A stretch of DNA of 64,000 bases, taken from positions 4,712,001 to 4,776,000 of the forward strand of contig NZ_CP029378.1 in NCBI RefSeq assembly GCF_003268675.1, read 5' to 3'. Position 1 is the first letter of the stretch. Each line of letters opens with the position of its first letter. A program made the translations under genes and the position numbers. Positions 49,119 to 57,786 of the stretch are shown in pieces. The notes under the pieces are model-generated. The model was not told the DNA's origin, did not search any database, and saw nothing but the letters and a program-made list of their open reading frames with translations. This DNA is from Streptomyces bacillaris (GTDB lineage: Bacteria; Actinomycetota; Actinomycetes; Streptomycetales; Streptomycetaceae).

Positions 49119-50186
49119 ATGCATGTACCCGATGGATTCATCGATGCACCTGTCTCCGTCGCCGCCGGGGTGTTCGCCGCGGGCGCGGTGGCCGTCAGCC
49201 TCCGGGGCGCCCGCCGCGAACTGGACGAGCGCACCGCCCCGCTCGCCGGACTGGTGGCCGCCTTCATCTTCGCCGTACAGATGCTGAACTTCCCGGTGGC
49301 CGCCGGTACCAGCGGCCACCTGATGGGAGGGGCCCTGGCCGCGATCCTGGTCGGGCCCTATACGGCGGTGCTCTGTCTCTCCGTGGTGCTGCTGATGCAG
49401 GGCATCTTCTTCGCGGACGGCGGACTCACCGCGCTCGGCGTGAACATCACCGTCATGGGAGTGGTCACCGTCGTGGTGGCGTACGGGGTGTTCCGCCTGC
49501 TCACAGGCCTGCTGCCGCGCACGCGCCGGTCCGCGACGGCCTCGGCGTTCGTCGCCGCGCTCGTCTCCGTACCGGCGTCGGCCGCCGCGTTCACGCTGCT
49601 CTACTGGATCGGCGGCACCACGGACATTCCGATCGGCAAGGTGTTCACGGCCATGGTCGGCGTGCACGTCCTGATCGGCATCGGGGAGGCGGTGATCACC
49701 GCGCTGACGGTGGGCGCGGTCCTCGCCGTACGCCCCGACCTCGTCCACGGCGTCCAGGGCGCCCTGACCGCCCCCCTCAAGCTCCGGGTCGACGGCGAAC
49801 TGGTCGACGCCCCGGCCCCCACCCGCGAGCCCGAGCCCGCCACCGCCCACCGCTCCAACCGCGGCTTCCTGATCACCGGCCTGGTCTCGGCCTTCCTCCT
49901 CGCCGGCTTCGTCTCCTTCTACGCCTCCGCCAGCCCCGACGGCCTGGAGCGGGTCGCTGCCGACCAGGGCATCGACGAGAAGGTGGAGGAACACGGCGCG
50001 GCCGACTCCCCGCTCGCCGACTACGGGGTGGGCGACATCGCGAACGCCCGGCTCTCCGGCGGGCTGGCCGGGGTGATCGGCGTCAGCGCCACGGTGGTCG
50101 TGGGCACGGGCGTCTTCTGGGTGGTGCGCCGCCGCAGGGAGGACGAGCGGGGCGGCCCCGCGCGGTCGGACCACGAGAACGTCTGA
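49119..50186 (+). CDS. cbiM: ECF transporter substrate-binding protein CbiM with PDGLE domain
   Basis: Membrane S-component for Co2+ or Ni2+, 355 residues. The N terminus MHVPDGFIDAP is the metal-binding signature (His2 plus free amino group), so the start is fixed. Helices include LNFPVAAGTSGHLMGGALAA. From about 245 the chain continues into a second part with two helices and SPDGLERVAADQGID, a CbiN-like PDGLE domain, so CbiM and CbiN functions are fused. It opens cbiM-cbiQ-cbiO. Metal-responsive control is suggested by the repeat at 49001. Confidence 0.94.
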   Translation: MHVPDGFIDAPVSVAAGVFAAGAVAVSLRGARRELDERTAPLAGLVAAFIFAVQMLNFPVAAGTSGHLMGGALAAILVGPYTAVLCLSVVLLMQGIFFADGGLTALGVNITVMGVVTVVVAYGVFRLLTGLLPRTRRSATASAFVAALVSVPASAAAFTLLYWIGGTTDIPIGKVFTAMVGVHVLIGIGEAVITALTVGAVLAVRPDLVHGVQGALTAPLKLRVDGELVDAPAPTREPEPATAHRSNRGFLITGLVSAFLLAGFVSFYASASPDGLERVAADQGIDEKVEEHGAADSPLADYGVGDIANARLSGGLAGVIGVSATVVVGTGVFWVVRRRREDERGGPARSDHENV

Positions 50187-50205
50187 GGGCCGGGGGCCGA
50201 GGCCC

Positions 50206-50388
50206 GGCGGGGAAGCCGAGCGGCCCGGCCCAGGGGGCGAGCGGCCCGACCCGGACGAGTGAGCGGCCCGGCCCAGGGGGGCAGCGGCCCGACCCGGAAG
50301 GCGAGCGGTCCGACTCGGAAGGCCAGCAGTCCGACCCAGGTGAACGAGCGGCCCGACAGCCCGAAACAGCCCGACAGGAAGGGGGCGA
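50206..50388. repeat. Degenerate 20-23-bp repeats between cbiM and cbiQ
   Basis: GAGCGGCCCG(G/A)CCC recurs about seven times between the cbiM stop and cbiQ start with irregular spacing and decay towards the right (GAGCGGTCCGACTCGG, CAGCAGTCCGACCC). Translation in one frame gives SGPTRKA-like repeats without a start codon, so I treat it as noncoding. Confidence 0.7.
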
Positions 50389-50390
50389 CC

Positions 50391-51155
50391 ATGGCAGCGA
50401 CGGGCCACGCCCACAAGCTCTACCGGCACGGGGACAGCCCGGTCCACCGGCTGCCCCCGCACTGCAAACTGGCCGCCGTCTTCGGCTTCGTCCTCGTCGT
50501 CGTCTCCACCCCGCGCGAGGCGATGTGGGCCTTCGGGCTGTACGCGGCCCTCCTCGCCGCCGTCGCGGCGGTGGCGAGGATCCCACCCGGCTTCCTGCTG
50601 AAGCGCCTGGTCATCGAGGTGCCGTTCGTGGCGTTCGCGCTGCTCATGCCGTTCGTGGTGCCGGGTGAGCAGACGACCGTCCTCGGCGTCTCCGTCAGCG
50701 TCCCCGGCCTCTGGGGCGCCTGGAACGTGCTGGCCAAGGCCACCCTGGGCGTCGCCGCCTCGGTCCTCCTCGCCTCCACCACCGAACTGCGCGAGGTCCT
50801 GCTCGGCCTCCAGCGGCTGAAGCTGCCGCCGCTGTTGGTCCAGATCGCGTCGTTCATGATCCGGTACGGGGACGTCATCACCGACGAGATGCGGCGCATG
50901 TCCATCGCCCGCCGCTCCCGGGGGTTCGAGGCGCGCGGCGTACGGCACTGGGGTGTCCTGGCCACCTCGATGGGCGCCCTGTTCATCCGCTCGTACGAAC
51001 GCGGCGAGCGGGTCCACCTCGCCATGGTGAGCCGGGGGTACAGGGGCACGATGCCGGTGATCGACGAGGTGACGGCGGACCGGACCCAATGGGCGTACGC
51101 GGCGACGCTCCCCGTACTCGCGCTCGCGATCTGTCTGCTGGGATGGACCCTGTGA
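50391..51155 (+). CDS. cbiQ: ECF transporter transmembrane component CbiQ
   Basis: T-component of 254 residues. HRLPPHCKLAAVFGFVLVVV opens the fold; the ATPase-coupling helices carry the Ala-Arg-Gly type motifs ARRSRGFEARG and MVSRGYRG. It links CbiM to the ATPase. The ATG follows AGGAAGGGGG. The stop overlaps the cbiO start. Confidence 0.94.
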   Translation: MAATGHAHKLYRHGDSPVHRLPPHCKLAAVFGFVLVVVSTPREAMWAFGLYAALLAAVAAVARIPPGFLLKRLVIEVPFVAFALLMPFVVPGEQTTVLGVSVSVPGLWGAWNVLAKATLGVAASVLLASTTELREVLLGLQRLKLPPLLVQIASFMIRYGDVITDEMRRMSIARRSRGFEARGVRHWGVLATSMGALFIRSYERGERVHLAMVSRGYRGTMPVIDEVTADRTQWAYAATLPVLALAICLLGWTL

Positions 51156-51931
51156 CCTCCTCCTCCGGGGCTCAGGCCCCCGCCCCGTCGCTCGACGTCA
51201 GCGGCCTCGCCTACGCCTACCCCGACGGCCACCAGGCCCTCTTCGGCGTCGACCTGACCGTGGGGCGCGGCGAACGCGTCGCGGTCCTCGGCCCCAACGG
51301 CGCGGGCAAGACCACGCTCGTCCTGCACCTCAACGGCATCCTGGAGGCGGGCTCCGGCACGGTCCGGGTCGCCGGACTCCCCGTGGCCAAGCGGCACCTG
51401 GCGGAGATCCGGCGCCGGGTGGGCATCGTCTTCCAGGACCCGGACGACCAGCTCTTCATGCCCACGGTCCGCGAGGACGTCGCCTTCGGCCCGGCCGCCT
51501 CCGGCCTGCGCGGCCCCGAGCTGGAGGAGCGGGTGGTGCGGGCGCTGAAGCAGGTCGGGATGGCGGAGTACGCGGCCCGCCCGCCGCACCACCTCTCCTT
51601 CGGCCAGCGCCGCCGCGTCGCCGTGGCGACCGTCCTCGCGATGGAGCCGGAGATCCTCGTCCTGGACGAGCCGTCCTCCAACCTGGACCCGGCCTCCCGC
51701 CGCGAACTGGCCGACATCCTCCGCTCGTTGGACGTCACCGTGCTGATGGTCACGCACGACCTGCCGTACGCGCTGGAGCTGTGCCCGCGCGCGGTGATCC
51801 TCAGCGACGGGGTGATCGCCGCCGACGGACGGACGCAGGACCTGCTCTGCGACGAGGAGTTGATGCGCACGCACCGGCTGGAGCTGCCGTTCGGCTTCGA
51901 CCCGAGGTCGGTGACGGTTCCGTCGCCGTAA
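51152..51931 (+). CDS. cbiO: ECF transporter ATPase CbiO
   Basis: ABC ATPase of 259 residues. Walker A GPNGAGKTT, Q-loop VFQDPDDQLFMPTVREDVAF (with the ECF-type Q signature), signature LSFGQRRRVAVA, Walker B ILVLDEPSS and switch His in VTHDLPY. GTG at 51152 overlaps the cbiQ stop (GTGA) and has GGGATGG upstream; an ATG at 51143 is in frame and possible. No second ATPase is present, so it should act as a homodimer. Confidence 0.94.
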   Translation: MTSSSGAQAPAPSLDVSGLAYAYPDGHQALFGVDLTVGRGERVAVLGPNGAGKTTLVLHLNGILEAGSGTVRVAGLPVAKRHLAEIRRRVGIVFQDPDDQLFMPTVREDVAFGPAASGLRGPELEERVVRALKQVGMAEYAARPPHHLSFGQRRRVAVATVLAMEPEILVLDEPSSNLDPASRRELADILRSLDVTVLMVTHDLPYALELCPRAVILSDGVIAADGRTQDLLCDEELMRTHRLELPFGFDPRSVTVPSP

Positions 51932-52004
51932 ACAGCTCGTGACAGTGCGGTGGTGACGGTGACCCGCCCCACGGGCACCCCGCCGGGCCGTGCACCATGG
52001 GGTG

Positions 52005-53234
52005 ATGAGCGGGAGCGCGGGAGTGAGCACGGCGGGTACGGGAGCGGACATGGGCAGGGACGTGGACGTGGACGTACGGGGCACGGTGGCACCCGGATTC
52101 GAACCGGTCGCGGAGGCCTTCGTCCGTAACTTCGAGCAGCGGGGCGAGCGCGGCGCGGCCGTGGCCGTCTACCGCGACGGGCGCAAGGTCGTGGACCTGT
52201 GGGCCGGTACGAGAGACGTGGACGGTACCGAGCCCTGGGCGGTCGACACGGTCCAGATCGTGCGCTCGGCGGGCAAGGGCATCGCCGCCGCCGTCCCCCT
52301 CCTGCTCCACCAGCGCGGGCAGGTCGACCTGGACGCCCCGGTCTCCACGTACTGGCCGGAGTTCAAGGCGAACGGCAAGGAACGCGTCCTGGTCCGCGAC
52401 CTCCTGGCCCACCGCGCGGGCGTCCCCGCCCTGGACCGCCCCCTCACCCCGGCCGAGGCCGCCGACGGGGTCTGTGGACCGGCCGCCGTCGCCGCGCAGC
52501 GCCCGCAGTGGGAGCCGGGCACGGACCACGGCTACCACGCCCAGACGTACAGCTGGCTCATCGGCGAACTGGTCCGCCGCGCCACCGGCCGCACCATCGG
52601 CCGCTGGATCGCGGAGGAGATCGCGCGCCCGCTGGGCCTGGACTTCTGGTTCGGGCTGCCCGCCGAGGAGGCCCACCGCATCGGCCGCATCGGCCCGGTG
52701 GAGCCCCCGGCGCCGGGGGAGGTCTCCGGGGCCCTGCGCGTCCGCCCCAAGCGCTCGGTGGTCGACGCCTACCGCGACCCGGAGTCGCTCACCCGCCGGG
52801 CGTTCGGCGCGATCGACCCGCTCCCCGACGAGAACGACGCCGCCTACCGTACGGCGGAACTCCCCGCCTCCAACGGCATCGCCACCGCCCGGGGCCTGGC
52901 CCACTGCTACGCGGCGATGATCGGCCCGGTCGACGGCCACCGCCGACTGTTCGCCCCCGCGACCCTCACGCTGGCCCGCACCGAGGAGTCGGCGGGCCCC
53001 GACCGGGTCCTGGTCGTCAGCACCCGCTTCGGCCTCGGCTACATGCTGCACGGCCCGGCGGCCCCGCTGCTGGGCCCCGGCTCGTTCGGCCACCCGGGCC
53101 GCGGCGGCTCCCTGGGCTTCGCGGACCCCGAATCCGGTATCGCGTTCGGCTACGTGACCAACGGCCTCCAGAAGGGAGTCACCGCCGACCCCCGTGCCCA
53201 GGCACTGGTCAGAGCAGTACGGTCGGCGCTATGA
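52005..53234 (+). CDS. Serine hydrolase of the beta-lactamase / class C fold
   Basis: Protein of 409 residues. SxxK is Ser88-Ala-Gly-Lys91 (with VRSAGKGIAAAVPLLLHQRG); the YxN-like element is in HAQTYSWLIGELVRRATG; HPGRGGSLGF near the C terminus takes the KTG position. No signal peptide, so a cytosolic esterase (EstB-like) is more likely than a penicillin-binding protein. Start uncertain: ATG 52005, GTG 52023 and ATG 52050 (GGGAGCGG upstream) are in frame. Overlaps the SDR gene (ATGA). Confidence 0.87.
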   Translation: MSGSAGVSTAGTGADMGRDVDVDVRGTVAPGFEPVAEAFVRNFEQRGERGAAVAVYRDGRKVVDLWAGTRDVDGTEPWAVDTVQIVRSAGKGIAAAVPLLLHQRGQVDLDAPVSTYWPEFKANGKERVLVRDLLAHRAGVPALDRPLTPAEAADGVCGPAAVAAQRPQWEPGTDHGYHAQTYSWLIGELVRRATGRTIGRWIAEEIARPLGLDFWFGLPAEEAHRIGRIGPVEPPAPGEVSGALRVRPKRSVVDAYRDPESLTRRAFGAIDPLPDENDAAYRTAELPASNGIATARGLAHCYAAMIGPVDGHRRLFAPATLTLARTEESAGPDRVLVVSTRFGLGYMLHGPAAPLLGPGSFGHPGRGGSLGFADPESGIAFGYVTNGLQKGVTADPRAQALVRAVRSAL

Positions 53235-54019
53235 CACGACCTCGCTTCGACGGTTACAGCATCCTGATCACCGGCGCCGGCCAGGGCATCGGCGCCGCAA
53301 CGGCCCACCGCCTGGCGGCAGAAGGCGCCAAAGTCCTCGTCACCGACCTGGACGCGGAGCGCGCCTCCGACACGGCGGCGGCGATACGCGAGGCGGGCGG
53401 CACGGCCGACTCGCTGGCCTGCGACGTGGCCGACCGGGCGGCGGTGGAGGCGGCGGTGGCGTACGCGGTCGAGACCTTCGGCGGGCTCGACGTCCTGGTC
53501 AACAACGCGTACGCGGCGAGCGAGGACGCGAAGCTCTTCGAGGACGAGACGGACGAGGAGTGGGACCGCGACCTGGACATCACCCTCTCCGGCCCCTTCC
53601 GCTGCGCCCGCGCCGCCCTGCCGCACCTGGTGGCCTCGGGCCGGGGCGCGATCGTCACCATCGGCTCGGTCAACGGCGAGCAGGACTTCGGCGGCCACGC
53701 GTACAGCGCGGCCAAGGCGGGCCTGGTGAGCCTGACCCGTACGCTGGCGGGCCACGCGGGACCGCGTGGCGTACGGGTCAACCTGGTGGCACCCGGCACG
53801 ATCCGCACGGCGGCCTGGTCGGGCCGCGACGCGGAACTCGAACGCGCGGCGGCGCTCTACCCCCTGGGCCGGATCGGCACCCCCGAGGACATCGCGTCGG
53901 CGGTCGCCTTCCTCGCCTCCTCCGACGCCTCGTGGATCACCGGGACGACGCTGCGGGTGGACGGCGGCATCCTGGCGGTGAACACGGGCTTCCGGCGGGC
54001 GATGGAGTCCGGGGAGTAA
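53231..54019 (+). CDS. SDR family oxidoreductase
   Basis: Classical SDR of 262 residues. Cofactor loop ILITGAGQGIGAATAHRL, DLDAERA after beta-2 suggests NAD(H), VNNAYAASEDA, Ser in VTIGSVNG, catalytic Tyr-Lys in YSAAKAGLVSLTR, and SWITGTTLRVDGG near the end. Translationally coupled to the upstream serine hydrolase; the shared substrate is unknown. Confidence 0.92.
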   Translation: MTRPRFDGYSILITGAGQGIGAATAHRLAAEGAKVLVTDLDAERASDTAAAIREAGGTADSLACDVADRAAVEAAVAYAVETFGGLDVLVNNAYAASEDAKLFEDETDEEWDRDLDITLSGPFRCARAALPHLVASGRGAIVTIGSVNGEQDFGGHAYSAAKAGLVSLTRTLAGHAGPRGVRVNLVAPGTIRTAAWSGRDAELERAAALYPLGRIGTPEDIASAVAFLASSDASWITGTTLRVDGGILAVNTGFRRAMESGE

Positions 54020-54059
54020 TTCCCTGGCAGCCCGTCGCGGCCGCCTCTACCCTCCCCAC

Positions 54060-54533
54060 ATGATCATCACGTATGGCCACACGGACCGCTCGGGCCGCCA
54101 AGTCACCCTCCACGAGGTGGACGCGGACAACTGGCGGGCGGTCGCGGACTGCGCCCCGCGCGACGACCAGCGCGACTGGGTCCCGGCCCTGGCCGCCCGC
54201 TACCTCGTCCTGACAGCCCGCGAGGACACCTGGCACTCCCGGGCAGTCCTCGCGGGCGACGAGGTGACCGGCCACATCATGTGGGGCCGGGACGAGGACG
54301 GTTCGTACTGGATCGGCGGCATGCTCATCGACGCCGCCCACCAGGGCCGGGGCATCGGCGCAGCCGCCGTACGCACCCTGACGACCTGGCTCACGACCCG
54401 CGAGAACTGCCGAGCGGTCCGCCTCTCCTACGCCCCGGCCAACCAGGCCGCCGCCCACCTGTACACCGCGCTCGGCTTCCGCCCGACGGGGGTGGAGGAG
54501 GACGGTGAGGTGGTGGCGGAGTGGGCGGGGTGA
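54060..54533 (+). CDS. GNAT family N-acetyltransferase
   Basis: Protein of 157 residues: SYWIGGMLIDAAHQGRGIGA carries the acetyl-CoA loop; RLSYAPANQAAAHLYTALGF is the C-terminal GNAT strand-helix. TACCCT (54048-54053) lies exactly 6 nt before the ATG and there is no ribosome site, indicating a leaderless mRNA independent of the SDR gene 40 bp upstream. Confidence 0.88.
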   Translation: MIITYGHTDRSGRQVTLHEVDADNWRAVADCAPRDDQRDWVPALAARYLVLTAREDTWHSRAVLAGDEVTGHIMWGRDEDGSYWIGGMLIDAAHQGRGIGAAAVRTLTTWLTTRENCRAVRLSYAPANQAAAHLYTALGFRPTGVEEDGEVVAEWAG

Positions 54534-54663
54534 GCGCCCTGGGGTGTGCGGACAGGTCATGACGTCGGGCGTCCTTCGTCGGCGGAGGCTGAGGTACCGG
54601 GCCTGCCGAGCCCCTTCCCGCAGACCGCACCGCCCCATCCTCGCGGAAGGGTGGCCCGCCCCC

Positions 54664-55707
54664 TCAGGCGGCGGGCTGTTCGCAGGCGGTCCGGCAGTCG
54701 CGGCAGAGGCTGGGGGTGCGCGAGCGGAAGGCGCGTTCGCAGCCTTCGCAGGTCTGCAGGGGGATGACGACGGTACGGGGCCGGGCCGGGGCCAGTTCCT
54801 CGGTGCCGGGGAGGGGTGGCGGCAGGAGCACGGTGAGGCGGTGCCGCACGAACTTGGCCGGGTATTTGACGGGCTGCGGGAGGTCGGTGGTGAGGGCCCG
54901 GCGGATGGTGTCGGGGTGCGCGTCCCGTTCGAGCCAGGTGGCCGTGGCGGGGGTGAGGCGTTCGATGTCGGCCTCGGAGAGCACGAGTCCGGGCGCGTGC
55001 CGCCGCAGGTCGGAGAGGAGAGCGACGGCTGCCTGTTGTAGCCCGGGGGTCAGCTCGCGGGGTTGCGGGAGCGGCCGGGGCGGGGCTTTGGGCGCGGTCG
55101 GGGGCGGTACGAGGCGTGGGGTGGATACGGGCCGGTGGTCTGCTACGGACTGCCTTGTTACGGGGGACGGTGCGGGTGCCTGGTGCGTCTCGGGGGCCGG
55201 GGCCGTGACGTGAGGCGGGGCCGGGGCCGGGGCCGGGGCGGGGGCCGGGGCGGGGATGTGAGCCGGGACCGAGACCGCAACTGGGGCCGCAACCAGGTCT
55301 GGGCCTCGCTTCGAGGCGTCCGCCGGGCGCGGGCGTAACAGGGCTTCCGGGTGGTTGCAGAAGACCGTGCGGGTGACCATCCGGCCGTTCGGGAGGCGTA
55401 CGCGGGTGCGTTGCAGGTAGCCGTGGGCCTCCAGCTCGCGCAGGGCGGCGGCGATGAGCTTCTCGCCCTCGGGGAAGCGGGCGGCGAGCGCCTTGATGCC
55501 GACTTCGGTGCCCTGGGGCAGCGACTGGATGCGTACGGCGAAGCCGACGGCGGCGGTGCTGAGCGCGGCGTTCTGGGCGAGGTGGTTGCCCACGACGGTG
55601 AAGCGCTCGGTGTGCGGGAGGGTGATGTGGACGACGCCGGAGGTGGGGAGAGGTCCGGGAACCTCTGCCAGGGCGCGCATGAGGGCAGTATTCTGCGGGG
55701 TATCCAT
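54664..55707 (-). CDS. Winged-helix protein with Pro/Ala linker and C-terminal zinc ribbon
   Basis: Protein of 347 residues. The first 110 residues form a helical/winged-helix domain (LPHTERFTVVGNHLAQNAAL, GTEVGIKALAARFPEGEKLI, AALRELEAHGYLQRTRVRLP), a replication-initiator or MarR-like reading head. A linker of AP repeats follows, then LPQPVKYPAKFVRHRL and a CxxC...CxxC ribbon (CEGCERAF, LCRDCRTAC). The family is widespread in Streptomyces without known function. The ATG at 55707 is the start best fitting homologues; ribosome site weak. Confidence 0.78.
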   Translation of the reverse strand: MDTPQNTALMRALAEVPGPLPTSGVVHITLPHTERFTVVGNHLAQNAALSTAAVGFAVRIQSLPQGTEVGIKALAARFPEGEKLIAAALRELEAHGYLQRTRVRLPNGRMVTRTVFCNHPEALLRPRPADASKRGPDLVAAPVAVSVPAHIPAPAPAPAPAPAPPHVTAPAPETHQAPAPSPVTRQSVADHRPVSTPRLVPPPTAPKAPPRPLPQPRELTPGLQQAAVALLSDLRRHAPGLVLSEADIERLTPATATWLERDAHPDTIRRALTTDLPQPVKYPAKFVRHRLTVLLPPPLPGTEELAPARPRTVVIPLQTCEGCERAFRSRTPSLCRDCRTACEQPAA

Positions 55708-55854
55708 CGGGAAGCCGTTTTCTTCCTTGGTGGTCAGGCCCTCGTTCGGGATGGCTGTCCCGGCCGGGGGCCGACGTATGTCTGATGTCGGATGTGGTGC
55801 TGGCGTGAGCATATGCCTGCCAACCGGCACGAAATCCAGCTCAGTTGGCAAACC

Positions 55855-55870
55855 TCACCCATGTGGGTGA
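55855..55870. promoter_or_regulatory. Palindrome upstream of the winged-helix gene
   Basis: TCACCCA-TG-TGGGTGA, perfect 7-bp arms with a 2-nt centre, about 150 bp upstream of the start at 55707. Candidate autoregulatory operator. Confidence 0.45.
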
Positions 55871-55960
55871 CGGGCCCCGGGGTTTCGTCTGGTGGCTGCC
55901 GGGGTGGGTCGGATGGGGTTGGTTATTTCCCTTGGTTCTTTAGTAGTTGACGTCCCGGGT

Positions 55961-56019
55961 CACCGCGTCGCGGTGCAGCACGATCCGGTGGAGGGTGTTC
56001 GCGGCTGACCGGATCGTGC
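55961..56019 (-). terminator. Double hairpin after the HATPase gene
   Basis: GCACGATCCGGT (55978-55989) pairs perfectly with ACCGGATCGTGC (56008-56019) over 18 nt, and CACCGCG-T-CGCGGTG (55961-55975) forms a second stem. Both follow the minus-strand ATPase gene ending at 56044. Confidence 0.65.
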
Positions 56020-56043
56020 CCGTGCACGACCCGGTGGAGGCAG

Positions 56044-56481
56044 TCACCGTACGAGGTCGATCTCCGCCCACACGGTCTTGCGCGGTACGGGGCCGGGGGC
56101 GATGCCCCAGTGGTCGGCCAGGGCCTCCACGATGAGCATGCCGCGCCCGCTCTCCGCGCCGTCGTCCTCGGGCGCCTTGACGGCACCCGGCCCGGGCGGA
56201 GCGCTGTCGCCCCGGGTGTCGGTGACCTCGATCCGCAGGGTCTTCTCCCTGACGGCGAGGCTCAGTTGGAAGTCCCGGCCCTGTACCCGGCCGTGCACGG
56301 ACGCGTTGGCCGCCAGCTCCGCCACGATGTGCGCGGCTGCCTCCGACGGGAGCCCCCAGGCGTCGAGATGGGCGACGGCGAGCAGCCGGGCGAGCCGGGC
56401 GCCCCGGCGGGTGGGGGAGAGCAGGACGGTGAACGTCCGTTCGGCGACGACCTGTTGGGTGCGGCGGATTTCTCGGTTCAT
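56044..56481 (-). CDS. HATPase_c anti-sigma-like regulatory ATPase
   Basis: Single-domain GHKL ATPase of 145 residues. N-box LPSEAAAHIVAELAANASVH, G1-like TLRIEVTDTRGD and G2-like DDGAESGRGMLIVEALADHW are clear. Such proteins resemble SpoIIAB/RsbW kinases and sit next to WhiJ-like HTH and DUF397 genes in many Streptomyces loci. It is divergent from that pair here. Start at ATG 56481 with GAG a few nt upstream. Confidence 0.88.
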   Translation of the reverse strand: MNREIRRTQQVVAERTFTVLLSPTRRGARLARLLAVAHLDAWGLPSEAAAHIVAELAANASVHGRVQGRDFQLSLAVREKTLRIEVTDTRGDSAPPGPGAVKAPEDDGAESGRGMLIVEALADHWGIAPGPVPRKTVWAEIDLVR

Positions 56482-56647
56482 GTCACTCAGCGTGGCGGTG
56501 TCTGCGTACCGTGCCCAGTGGCAGAGCCCATGCGTACGGTCACTGTCCAGTGCTTGTCCGGCCTTGTCCCGGCTGTCGGGGGTGACGCCCCGGGAACGTA
56601 CGCGGTTGAGGAGAGAACGGCATGCACGGCGTCGAAGTGGGGCCCGA

Positions 56648-57526
56648 ATGAGTGTGGTTGGTGACGGTACGGGGACGGTCGACGGCGGGGCGGACGAGCC
56701 CGGCTGGGAGGTCGACCCGGACGACGAGTCGGGCGCGGCGGTGGTCGCCGCCGTGGGCCGCCAGATCAAGGCGTGGCGCGAGGCGGCGGGGATGCGGGCG
56801 GCGGAGTTCGGGGCGGCGATGGGGTACGGGGAGGACCTCGTCTACAAGGTGGAGGGCGGCCGGCGCATCCCCCGCCCGGAGTTCATGGACCGTGCGGACG
56901 ACGTGCTGCGGGCGGGCGGCAGGCTGGCGGCGATGAAGGCGGACATCGCCGAGGTGCGGTACCCGAAGAAGATCCGGGAGCTGGCCAAGATGGAGGCCGC
57001 AGCGGTGGAGCTGGTGGCCTACAGCAACAGCAGTGTGCACGGTCTGCTGCAGACGGCTGAGTACGCACGTGCGCTGTTCGCGATGCGCCAACCCGCTTAT
57101 CCGCAGCAAGAGATCGAACGGGCGGTGGGCGCGCGTCTGGCTCGCCAGGCCATCCTTGAACGGCAGCCCAGCCCGACGCTCGGATTCGTCCTGGAAGAGG
57201 TGGTGCTACGCCGCCCCCTCGGAGGCAAGATGGTGTTGCGCGACCAACTCGAACACCTGCTGGCGGTGACCGAATTGCGCAATGTGACAGTCCAGGTGAT
57301 GCCGATGGATCTCGACGAGCACGCAGGAATCGACGGGGAGATCCAGGTGCTGAAGTTCAAGGACGGAACGGCGGTGGGACGTTCGGACGGGGCGTTCGGC
57401 GGGCGGCCGGTCTCGGACCCGAAGCAGGTCCGAATCCTTGACCTGCGGTGTGGGATGATCCGGGCCCAGGCTCTCACCCCTCGGGAGTCGACGGGCTTCA
57501 TCGAGCGAGTTCTGGGAGAGACATGA
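56648..57526 (+). CDS. WhiJ-like XRE regulator with DUF5753 domain
   Basis: Protein of 292 residues. XRE HTH near 38-95 (VGRQIKAWREAAGMRAAEFG, AMGYGEDLVYKVEGGRRIPR), then the DUF5753 ligand-like domain (LVAYSNSSVHGLLQTAEYAR, LGFVLEEVVLRRPLGGKMVL, LRNVTVQVMPMDLDEHAG). This is the WhiJ/BldB-neighbour class; in S. coelicolor the whiJ locus affects development. ATGA overlap couples it to the DUF397 gene. The ATG start follows AGTGGGG. Confidence 0.92.
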   Translation: MSVVGDGTGTVDGGADEPGWEVDPDDESGAAVVAAVGRQIKAWREAAGMRAAEFGAAMGYGEDLVYKVEGGRRIPRPEFMDRADDVLRAGGRLAAMKADIAEVRYPKKIRELAKMEAAAVELVAYSNSSVHGLLQTAEYARALFAMRQPAYPQQEIERAVGARLARQAILERQPSPTLGFVLEEVVLRRPLGGKMVLRDQLEHLLAVTELRNVTVQVMPMDLDEHAGIDGEIQVLKFKDGTAVGRSDGAFGGRPVSDPKQVRILDLRCGMIRAQALTPRESTGFIERVLGET

Positions 57527-57738
57527 TGCGCAAGCTGCCCGCCGGGGACACCTCCGAGCTGCGGTGGGTCAAGAGCAGCTACAGCGACAGCAGCAATGGC
57601 AGCGAGTGCGTGGAGGTCGCGGCCACTCCGGGAACGGTCCACGTCCGCGACTCCAAGAACGTCCAGGGCCCCCGCCTCGCCCTCGCTCCCGCCGCCTGGC
57701 TCGGCTTCCTCCCGTACGCCGCCGCTACCGGGAGCTGA
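57523..57738 (+). CDS. DUF397 small protein (WhiJ partner)
   Basis: Protein of 71 residues with the DUF397 pattern: LRWVKSSYSDSSNGSECVEV, then VHVRDSKNVQGPRLALAPAAW. Partner of WhiJ-type regulators; in paralogous loci the small protein modulates the regulator, in a toxin-antitoxin-like or effector relation still unclear. Starts at ATG 57523 overlapping the regulator stop, GGGAGAG upstream. Confidence 0.92.
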   Translation: MMRKLPAGDTSELRWVKSSYSDSSNGSECVEVAATPGTVHVRDSKNVQGPRLALAPAAWLGFLPYAAATGS

Positions 57739-57786
57739 CGCAGCCCGCCGTCACGGCATGACGTACTGATCAGCTCGGATGCCGAT

